A stretch of 64,000 bases of DNA from Undibacterium sp. KW1 (GTDB taxonomy: Bacteria > Pseudomonadota > Gammaproteobacteria > Burkholderiales > Burkholderiaceae_D), in the NCBI RefSeq assembly GCF_009937955.1, contig NZ_AP018439.1, positions 5,146,001 to 5,210,000 on the forward strand, written 5' to 3'. Shown here one piece after another: positions 42,997-50,034 of this stretch. How positions within the stretch are numbered: the stretch's first letter is position 1; each line of letters begins with the position of its first letter. Both the position numbers and the translations under genes were made by a program. The notes beneath the pieces are model-generated. The model worked only from the letters and a program-made list of their open reading frames with translations. It made no database searches and was not told the origin of the DNA.

Positions 42997-44864
42997 TAAC
43001 CAAAAGTGAAGGCGTAAGTTTCAACGCCAGGATCAAGAAACTCTATGCTGAAAGTGTGCCCGGCAACTTTGCCGGATTGTCGCACCAGTTGGTACAAACG
43101 CTGGCCAGTCACCGTGCCCGTACCGTCGGCGGCGATGTCACTGCCATGTGCGGCACCAGGCGCAGCACCGTCGATAGTGACGCGGAAACGCACAGGCTTG
43201 CCGTCTTTGCCGGGCCCCAGCACCAGATGCAGGTCACGGGCCTGGAAGCGGTAAGTGATGCGCCCGCCCTTTTGCGTCAGGGCGGCATGTTCTTCCTGCA
43301 CCTTCCAGTTACCTGCCAGACCCCATTGATTCAGCGCGAGTTGCGCTGGCAGGCTGTAATCAGCATTGCGGTTTTGCTGTACACCGCCAGCTGAAGCAAA
43401 GTTTTGCACGCGGCTATAACCAAGATAGGTTTCTGGTGATTTGACCTGGCTATCGTCCGCCGCCATTTGTGCACCGGCCGCCCCCGTCTCAATGACGACA
43501 TCATTGGCGACATTTTTCTGGCCTGCTTCTTCCAGCAATTGCTGTATCACCTGCTCAGATTGCACATACTCGCCTTCACCAAAATGATGGTGGCGTATGC
43601 GGCCAGTGGCATCGATGAAATAATGCGCAGGCCAGTACTTGTTGCCAAAAGCACGCCAGATTGCATAGTTGTTGTCGATGGCAACCGGGTAGCTGATACC
43701 CAGGTCGCGCACGGCCTTGCTGACATTGGCAGGGTCACGCTCAAACGCAAATTCAGGCGCATGCACACCAATCACAACCAGGCCCTGGTCACGGTATTTC
43801 TTGGCCCATGCCTGCACATACGGCAGGCTACGCAGGCAATTGATGCAAGAGTAGGTCCAGAAATCGATGAGCACGACCTTGCCTTTGAGCTCCTGCGCAG
43901 TCAGTGGTTTGGAATTGAGCCATTGTGTTGCACCATCCAGTGACGGCATGCTGCCCTCTTCGGGCAAAGAACCCGTTGCTGCATTATTGCCATGCGCAGA
44001 CATCGTGGCATTCGATGGTGCCATGGTGTTGGATGTCATTTGCTTGTTCGATGCCATCATGGCATTGGAAGCCATCGTTGCATTCGAGGCCATCATCGCC
44101 CCCTGCTGCGTTGCGATCTGTGCTGGTGCCGGATTGGCTTGTACATCTGGTGAAAAACGGTCTATCAATTGCTGTTCCAGACCTGAGGTGGCAACAGTAG
44201 ATAAGCGTGTCAGCAGGCCAGTATCCAGACCCAGCGCAATCGCAGCAACACCGGCTATCATCGCAGCACCCAAAATGCGGCGTACCCATTCACCAGCACC
44301 CAGTGAGCGTTTCATCGCGGCAAATACCTTGCCACCTATCAGCAAGGCCACGGCCAGTGAAGTCGCGGCACCAGCAGCATACGCCAGCAGCAGGAAAGTT
44401 GTCTGTGCACTCGCACCATTGAGTGCTGCGCCAGTGAGCAGCAGACCAAGTACCGGCCCGGCACAGGGTGCCCACAACAGGCCCGTCGCCACGCCAAGCA
44501 ATAACGATGAACCTATGCCACCGCCATCTGCCTGTGCCGTACTTGATAAACGGTCACCAGCAGCCACCAGTGGCTTGGTGAGCTTGTCAGCCAGGTGCGG
44601 GAACAATAGCGTCAGGCCAAAGAACGCCAGCAAGGCCATTGCAAGCCAGCGGCCATATTGATTGGTCTGCAACACCCAGTTACCACCAACCGCAGCCAGC
44701 GTGGCAACCGCGGCGAAAGTCAGCGCCATGCCCACCAGCAATGGCAAGCCACTGCGGCGGAAAGGCTGACCAGTGCGGGCGAAGACAAACGGCAGCACCG
44801 GCAGGATGCAGGGGCTGAGTATGGTCAGCACGCCACCAAGATAAGAAATAAGTATCAACAACAT
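42996..44864 (-). CDS. dipZ: DipZ-type CcdA-thioredoxin fusion with a Met-rich linker
   Basis: This 622-residue membrane protein carries reducing power across the inner membrane. Residues 1-220 form a CcdA-like domain with redox Cys C19 (ILSPCILP) and C134 (WAPCAGP). A linker at 256-290 is built from repeated MASNA/MTSN units and has eight Met residues. A thioredoxin-like domain follows (325-460) with the active site C340-I-N-C343 in WTYSCINCLRSLP. The last part (about 480-622) is the beta-rich C-terminal domain seen in DipZ proteins. It sits between msrB and msrA, so it probably recycles both reductases in the periplasm. The Met-rich linker is not a normal DipZ feature that I know of. Confidence 0.88.
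   Translation of the reverse strand: MLLILISYLGGVLTILSPCILPVLPFVFARTGQPFRRSGLPLLVGMALTFAAVATLAAVGGNWVLQTNQYGRWLAMALLAFFGLTLLFPHLADKLTKPLVAAGDRLSSTAQADGGGIGSSLLLGVATGLLWAPCAGPVLGLLLTGAALNGASAQTTFLLLAYAAGAATSLAVALLIGGKVFAAMKRSLGAGEWVRRILGAAMIAGVAAIALGLDTGLLTRLSTVATSGLEQQLIDRFSPDVQANPAPAQIATQQGAMMASNATMASNAMMASNKQMTSNTMAPSNATMSAHGNNAATGSLPEEGSMPSLDGATQWLNSKPLTAQELKGKVVLIDFWTYSCINCLRSLPYVQAWAKKYRDQGLVVIGVHAPEFAFERDPANVSKAVRDLGISYPVAIDNNYAIWRAFGNKYWPAHYFIDATGRIRHHHFGEGEYVQSEQVIQQLLEEAGQKNVANDVVIETGAAGAQMAADDSQVKSPETYLGYSRVQNFASAGGVQQNRNADYSLPAQLALNQWGLAGNWKVQEEHAALTQKGGRITYRFQARDLHLVLGPGKDGKPVRFRVTIDGAAPGAAHGSDIAADGTGTVTGQRLYQLVRQSGKVAGHTFSIEFLDPGVETYAFTFG
43995..44100 (-). repeat. In-frame tandem repeat coding the Met-rich DipZ linker
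   Basis: Degenerate tandem units of roughly 18-21 bases, related to ATGGCTTCCAATGCC, run through this part of dipZ. They encode repeated MxSN/MASN motifs at residues 256-290. The units vary in sequence but keep the reading frame. Expansion and contraction of such repeats can change linker length between strains. Confidence 0.75.
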
Positions 44865-44904
44865 GTTTGCTTTCTGTATGCCGCTCAGGCTTAATCAGGC
44901 TTAA

Positions 44905-45381
44905 TTAGGCTTTACCCGGTGTGAATGTCATTGCCACGCCATTCATGCAATAACGCAAACCGGTAGGGCGCGGGCCGTCATCAAATACATGGCCGAGGTG
45001 ACCACCGCAGCGGCGGCACAGCACTTCTGTGCGCAGCATGCCAAAGGTAGTGTCGGTCACATTGACAACAGCGCGCTCCAGTGGCGCATAAAAGCTGGGC
45101 CAGCCAGTGCCGCTGTCAAACTTGGTTTTTGATGAAAACAGTGGCAACTGACAGCCAGCGCAACTGAACTGACCGCTGCGGTGTTCATCATTGAGCGGGC
45201 TGCTGAAGGCACGCTCGGTCGCGCCACGGCGCAAGACCTCGTATTGCATGCCGGTCAGCAGACGACGCCATTCGGCATCGGTGCGTTGAACTTCAAACAC
45301 ATTCCCCACAGGGGCGGCTGACAACATGCGGCTCATGGCGAGCATGCTGCCAGCCAGTAGAAATTGACGTCGGTTTTGCAT
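44905..45381 (-). CDS. msrB: Exported peptide-methionine (R)-S-oxide reductase
   Basis: This 158-residue MsrB has a twin-arginine-like signal (NRRQFLLAG at residues 3-11), so export through Tat is likely. Zinc is bound by C74, C77 (CAGC), C122 and C125 (CRRC). The catalytic Cys is C145 in LRYCMNGVAM. GTGWPSFYAP and HVFDDGPRP are family marks. No separate resolving Cys is seen, so reduction by a thiol partner such as DipZ is expected. The ATG at 45381 follows AAGGAGG; an upstream in-frame start is unnecessary. It is the first gene of the leftward cassette and is divergent from a two-component system. Three copies of a 10-base AGGCTTAATC-like unit overlap its 3' end (44887-44916). Confidence 0.92.
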   Translation of the reverse strand: MQNRRQFLLAGSMLAMSRMLSAAPVGNVFEVQRTDAEWRRLLTGMQYEVLRRGATERAFSSPLNDEHRSGQFSCAGCQLPLFSSKTKFDSGTGWPSFYAPLERAVVNVTDTTFGMLRTEVLCRRCGGHLGHVFDDGPRPTGLRYCMNGVAMTFTPGKA

Positions 45382-45518
45382 ATATCCTCCTTGGTGTATG
45401 TGCAGCATCTGTGCCACTGTTCTTATTGTGCGCCTCAATCGCTGTCCAAGTCTTCACGTAAAGTTAAACGATTTGTGATACTTTTTATCTGCAAATCCTG
45501 CACAATGACAACATTCGG

Positions 45519-46250
45519 ATGGCGGGGAAAAGCGTGGATACAGCAAAAAATATTCTGATCGTGGAAGATGACATGCCCATCGCCGACCTGCTACGCCTGC
45601 ACATGAAGGACGAGGGTTATCAGGTCACGCATTGCGCTGACGGCAGACAGGGCCTCGCACAATTGCGCACTGGTAACTGGGATGCCCTGATCCTCGACAT
45701 CATGCTGCCTGGTGTGGATGGTCTGGAGATTTGCCGCCAGGCACGTGCCATGGAAAACTATGTGCCGATTATCATCATCAGTGCCCGTTCCAGCGAAGTG
45801 CACCGCATCCTGGGTCTTGAACTTGGCGCTGACGATTACCTGGCCAAACCTTTCTCGGTACTGGAGCTGGTGGCCCGCGTCAAGGCCATGCTGCGCCGTG
45901 CCGATGCGACGGACAAGAGCCGCCGCACTGAAGCCGGAGACGTGGCCGTAGATGGCGTGGCCTTGTCGCCAGTGACACGGGTCGCCACTGCCGATGGCAA
46001 GCTACTGGACCTGACCCCGCGTGAATTTGACTTGTTGTACTTCTTTGTACGCCACCCTGGTCAGGTCTATTCACGCCTGGATTTGCTCAACAAGGTCTGG
46101 GGTTATGAGCATGAGGGGTATGAACATACCGTCAATACCCACATCAACCGCCTGCGTGCCAAGATAGAGAGCAACCCGGCGGAACCGCAGCGCATCCTGA
46201 CTGTGTGGGGCAAAGGTTACCGTTACGCGCTGCCGGGAGAGGTGACGTGA
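45519..46250 (+). CDS. OmpR-family response regulator
   Basis: This 243-residue regulator has an N-terminal receiver domain with acidic pocket E16-D17-D18 and phosphorylatable D60 in LILDIMLPGVDG. The C-terminal winged helix has LTPREFDLLYFFVRHPGQVYS and the final GKGYRYAL. The ATG at 45519 is used here; a GTG at 45534 with GGGGAAAA before it is an alternative start. The gene is coupled to the kinase gene by a GTGA overlap. It is divergent from msrB across 137 bases, so it may control the methionine-sulfoxide-repair cassette, as HprRS does for msrPQ in E. coli. That link is inference. Confidence 0.88.
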   Translation: MAGKSVDTAKNILIVEDDMPIADLLRLHMKDEGYQVTHCADGRQGLAQLRTGNWDALILDIMLPGVDGLEICRQARAMENYVPIIIISARSSEVHRILGLELGADDYLAKPFSVLELVARVKAMLRRADATDKSRRTEAGDVAVDGVALSPVTRVATADGKLLDLTPREFDLLYFFVRHPGQVYSRLDLLNKVWGYEHEGYEHTVNTHINRLRAKIESNPAEPQRILTVWGKGYRYALPGEVT

Positions 46251-47758
46251 AGCTGACGCTGTCCCAGCGCCTGTCGCTGGTATTTTCTGTGTTGTTGCTG
46301 GCCAGTTGTGGTGTCTCTGCCTGGTTGCAGATACGCGCCAATGACATGCGTGAGATGGAAGTGGTGCAGGGCCTATCGCGCGGACTGGCAGCCAGCATCG
46401 CCGTCAATGCGCAATTGACAGGCACAGAAGAAATGGGGCCGGATTCTGTACGCCGCCTGTTTGACCAGTTAATGAGCGTCAACCCCAGTGTGGAAGTTTA
46501 TCTGCTCGATGAAACCGGCAAGATCATCGGCAATGCGGCACCACCTGGCCGTATGAAACGCCAGCAGGTTGATCTGACACCTATACGCAAATTCCTTGAT
46601 GGCCGTATGTTGCCCATACTCGGTGACGACCCCCGCAGTATCACCGGACGCAAAGTATTCAGCGCGGCGGCATTGCGCAGTAACAAGCCTGAATCACATT
46701 ACATCTACGTTATTTTGCAAGGCGAAGAACATGATCGCTATGCTGCGCATGCGGGTATCAATGCGGTATTGCGTGTCACCCTGTTATCGATGGCACTGGT
46801 AGCATTGCTGACACTGGTGGCTGGCTGGGCTGCACTGCGCTGGGTCACCCGACCTTTGCACAAGCTGGCAGACACCATGCGCCGTTTTGATACCCAGGCT
46901 GAACAGCCCGTCGTACCACCACCGTTAGCACAGGCTACCAACCAGCGTGATGAAATCGCGGTACTGGAAACCAGTTTCGGGCAAATGGCGGCGCGCATCA
47001 ATGAGCAATGGCATACATTGAAGCAGATGGATCATGACCGGCGCGAAGTGGTCGCCAATATCTCGCACGACCTGCGCACGCCGTTGACATCCATCCACGG
47101 TTACCTGGAAACCCTGGCTGCCAGAGATGCGACGCTGGATGCGGCTGAGCGCCAGCGCTATCTGGCGATTGCGCTGGGCCAAAGCCGCAAAGTTGGCCGT
47201 CTGGCGCAGGCGCTGTTTGACCTCGCGCGTCTCGAACATGGCGGCGTAGCGCCAGAGCCTGAAGCCTTCATGCTGAATGACCTGATACAGGATGTGTTCC
47301 AGAAGTTTGAGCTACAGGCGCAAAACGGCCAGGTCAGGCTGGAAGCAGAGCTGGATGGCAATGCCATGGTCATGGCAGACCTCGGCATGATAGAGCGGGT
47401 GCTGACCAACCTCATCGACAATGCCATACGCCATACACCAGCAGGCGGCGCGGTGGCTGTGGCGGTAGCAAAACGCTCGCAGGCAGTGGAAATCTGCATA
47501 CGTGATACTGGCCCGGGCATACCCGCTGAATTACTGGACAAGCTGTTCAAGCGGCCATTTGCACTCAGCGGTGCAGGCCACGGTGGCGGCCTGGGTTTGC
47601 TGATCGTGCACCGCATCCTGCAATTACACCATAGCAGTATAGAATTACGTACAAACCCTGCTGCAAACAGCACGGGAGCCTGCTTCTGCTTTGCCCTGCC
47701 ACTGGCAACTGACGCTGCGGGTAACATTAACTCATCGATAAATAAACAGATTAAGTAG
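46247..47758 (+). CDS. Sensor histidine kinase partner of the OmpR-type regulator
   Basis: This 503-residue membrane kinase has TM1 at about residues 10-28 and a periplasmic sensor region at about 29-170. The periplasmic part contains four methionines within residues 34-105 but no known sensor motif. TM2 is at about 175-200, followed by HAMP to about 255. HisKA has the phospho-acceptor H274 (NISHDLRTPLTSIHGYL). The HATPase domain has LIDNAIRHTP and DTGPGIP. The GTG at 46247 overlaps the regulator stop. The stop codon TAG lies inside palindromic repeat copy B. The signal is unknown; oxidative or chlorine stress would fit the msr genes next door. Confidence 0.87.
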   Translation: MKLTLSQRLSLVFSVLLLASCGVSAWLQIRANDMREMEVVQGLSRGLAASIAVNAQLTGTEEMGPDSVRRLFDQLMSVNPSVEVYLLDETGKIIGNAAPPGRMKRQQVDLTPIRKFLDGRMLPILGDDPRSITGRKVFSAAALRSNKPESHYIYVILQGEEHDRYAAHAGINAVLRVTLLSMALVALLTLVAGWAALRWVTRPLHKLADTMRRFDTQAEQPVVPPPLAQATNQRDEIAVLETSFGQMAARINEQWHTLKQMDHDRREVVANISHDLRTPLTSIHGYLETLAARDATLDAAERQRYLAIALGQSRKVGRLAQALFDLARLEHGGVAPEPEAFMLNDLIQDVFQKFELQAQNGQVRLEAELDGNAMVMADLGMIERVLTNLIDNAIRHTPAGGAVAVAVAKRSQAVEICIRDTGPGIPAELLDKLFKRPFALSGAGHGGGLGLLIVHRILQLHHSSIELRTNPAANSTGACFCFALPLATDAAGNINSSINKQIK

Positions 47759-47868
47759 GACTTACGCAAAATTGTCCCAACCAGGCGTAGCGACGAAGAC
47801 AGTACTTCAGTACGCGGCTCCTAGGAGAGGAGCTGCAACGCAGTTGGGGCGGTTTTGCGTAAGTCCTA
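47756..47868. repeat. Palindromic intergenic repeat, copy B
   Basis: This 113-base imperfect palindrome has perfect 11-bp ends TAGGACTTACG/CGTAAGTCCTA. The first three bases are the TAG stop codon of the sensor kinase gene. It matches the reverse complement of copy A closely along its whole length and shares the GACGAAGACAGTACT core with copy C. A Shine-Dalgarno for the HD-domain gene (AAGGAAA) begins just past its right end. Confidence 0.87.
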
Positions 47869-47884
47869 TTAAGGAAAAGCACCA

Positions 47885-48496
47885 TTGAAAACTAGAGCAT
47901 GGATCAGGCTGCCGTCGGGCAAACACCTTGACCTGATCAACCCCGATCCCCAGGCCTGGCTGGATAGCGACCTGGCAGACAGACTGTCGAGAACTTACCG
48001 CTGGGGTGGCGAATCCTGTTGGCCACGTCCACTGTCAGTAGCCCAGCATAGCCTGAACGTACTTGCCCTGCGCAGTACCATGACAGAAACACCCATGAGC
48101 GCAGGAGCCGCCTTGCGCGAACTCTTGCATGATGGTGAAGAAGGCCTGCTGGCCTTCGACTGTATTTCACCGCTGAAAGCCGTATTAGGCGCGCCGTTCA
48201 AGGAAGTCAGCGACAGGCTCACAGATGCGATCGTCAGACGCTATCAGCTACCCGCCTGGGATGAGATGGATTACCGCCTGCATAAACTGGCAGATGAACT
48301 GATCGCCGCCTCAGAAGCCGTGCATTGCGCCGGCTGGCCGCGCAATGAAGTACTGGATGTGCTGGAAATCAAACTCCCCATCCTCGAAGACGACCCGCTG
48401 GCAGAAATCTATGATAGTCAGCCGTGGGAGCCTTGGCCTCCAGAACTTGCAAGTCAGCGATTTCTGGATAGGATGATAGAGTTGAGCAAGACATAA
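47885..48496 (+). CDS. HD-domain phosphohydrolase-like protein
   Basis: This 203-residue cytoplasmic protein has an HD-superfamily metal site: H55 in SVAQHSLNV, H82-D83 in LHDGEEG and a later Asp in KLADELIAASE. The layout resembles YfbR-like 5'-nucleotidases and related phosphohydrolases; the exact substrate is unknown. The start codon is TTG at 47885 with AAGGAAA about nine bases upstream; homologues that I recall begin at the same place (MKTRAWIRLPSGKHLDL). The gene follows the kinase gene across repeat copy B, and no functional link is evident. Confidence 0.72.
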   Translation: MKTRAWIRLPSGKHLDLINPDPQAWLDSDLADRLSRTYRWGGESCWPRPLSVAQHSLNVLALRSTMTETPMSAGAALRELLHDGEEGLLAFDCISPLKAVLGAPFKEVSDRLTDAIVRRYQLPAWDEMDYRLHKLADELIAASEAVHCAGWPRNEVLDVLEIKLPILEDDPLAEIYDSQPWEPWPPELASQRFLDRMIELSKT

Positions 48497-48548
48497 GGAC
48501 AGAAAAGTCTGTACCTGCTCATTCTCCTGCCTGATAGAAATTTCTGTG

Positions 48549-49967
48549 CTAAAAATCAGGCGACAAGGTTTTTTTCCAACTCAAATAAGTCAGCTCTATC
48601 ATTATCAGCAGCAACATGCTTATACCCAGTGCAGGCAAAGCTATTCCCAGGGCGATCATGAGCAGCCATACCCACCAGGAGATTGCCTGTGCATGCCTGC
48701 GCTCCAGCTTAGGTGCAGACAATGTACCTGCTTTGCGGCGTTGCAGCCACATGACATAGCCAGATACCACTGAAAAAATCACGCTTACACCCACCAGCAC
48801 CAGCAGTGCCTGGTTCCACCAGCCAAATTCACCACGATGAAATGGAATGCCAACAGCAGTAGCGCGGGACAGGACTGGCATCTGCTCCCAGCCAGACTGG
48901 AACATGGTATTGCCGCTGTAAGCATCCAAAATCAACTGAAAGCGTTTGCCAGGCTGGCTGCGATCATAATTATCTATCTTCCATACTCCGCTTTCAGATT
49001 TTGGTGGTGTCAATTGCATCTGTACATCAGGTGCCTGATTTTTTGCCTGTTGATATACCGCTTGCATGCTCAGTGCCAAGTTGCCATTGATAGCAACAAC
49101 TGACTTTAAGTCTTTCGGTGCTCTTGGTGTATTTTGTGCAGCCGCATTCTGCGCCATGCGGAAGTTTTCCCCTGCATATTTAGCCCAGGTCAGGCCTGTC
49201 AGCAAAATAGTCAGAGTGACTAAGCCCAGGACGATACTTAACATGCTATGCAGGTAGCGCCAGGTAGCACGGCGATTATTGCCACTGTATTGCAACACGC
49301 TGCGCCAGCTTGCTTTGCCCCGTGGCCACCAGAGATAAATGCCAGTGATCATCATCATGAGCATCCAGCTGGCTCCCAGTTCTATGATCCAGCGCCAGCC
49401 ATCCCCTTGCAGCATATTGGAATGCAGTTTGCGGGCCCAATTGCGGAATCGCCCTGACTCCAGAATACTTCCCTGTATTTTGGCTGTACCAGGATCAACA
49501 TAGACAATCAGGTTTTCTGCCCGGGCGCTATGATCATTAGCTTCGACCTTGGCAGCCTTTGACGCTGCTGGCATCTGATGTCCCTGGTGCTCTTCATGCC
49601 CATTCGGCTTACTGGTCTCTGTATTGTCAGTTTTTTTGCCGCGCTGTCTTTGTTCACCAAAGATCACTTGCGTGGTTTCTCCCACTGTATAAGCCGGGAT
49701 TATGGACTTGATTTGCTTACCCGGAAAGGCTGCCATCGCCGCATCAACTTGACGATCAAGTGGCAACGCAGGCCTGATTTGCTCAACCTTATCCAGCTCG
49801 CCATGTTTCCATGCTTCGATCTGCGGTGTAAAAATGTACAGTATGCCTGTCAGTGCAGCAAACAAGACGATAGGTGCAGTCAGCAAGCCTGACCAAAAAT
49901 GCAAGCGCCAAAAGACCCTGTGCAATAAAGCGCTTTTATTGACATGCTGTATATCCAGGTCACTCAT
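48549..49967 (-). CDS. PepSY-associated inner-membrane protein with a His-rich segment
   Basis: This 472-residue protein has four or five membrane helices and two PepSY-type periplasmic regions. It opens with LHRVFWRLHFWSGLLTAPIVLF, typical of the iron-regulated PiuB/PepSY_TM family, several of which are ferric reductases. A polar stretch near residues 108-150 contains His124, His127, His130 and a Met (EEHQGHQM), which could bind metal. It lies 67 bases downstream of a TonB receptor gene and is in the same operon. Likely role: metal reduction or transfer linked to uptake. Copper or iron is possible. Confidence 0.8.
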   Translation of the reverse strand: MSDLDIQHVNKSALLHRVFWRLHFWSGLLTAPIVLFAALTGILYIFTPQIEAWKHGELDKVEQIRPALPLDRQVDAAMAAFPGKQIKSIIPAYTVGETTQVIFGEQRQRGKKTDNTETSKPNGHEEHQGHQMPAASKAAKVEANDHSARAENLIVYVDPGTAKIQGSILESGRFRNWARKLHSNMLQGDGWRWIIELGASWMLMMMITGIYLWWPRGKASWRSVLQYSGNNRRATWRYLHSMLSIVLGLVTLTILLTGLTWAKYAGENFRMAQNAAAQNTPRAPKDLKSVVAINGNLALSMQAVYQQAKNQAPDVQMQLTPPKSESGVWKIDNYDRSQPGKRFQLILDAYSGNTMFQSGWEQMPVLSRATAVGIPFHRGEFGWWNQALLVLVGVSVIFSVVSGYVMWLQRRKAGTLSAPKLERRHAQAISWWVWLLMIALGIALPALGISMLLLIMIELTYLSWKKTLSPDF

Positions 49968-50034
49968 TTTCTTACTCCAGAATTCTTAGGGAAGCAGGCG
50001 GACGCCAGTGCTCCGCCTGTTTGTTGATCGCTAC

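Noticed and set aside
44887..44916. CRISPR-like or regulatory repeat at the msrB end
   Set aside because: Three 10-base units in tandem, partly inside the msrB stop region; too short and local for a CRISPR array or clear regulatory signal.
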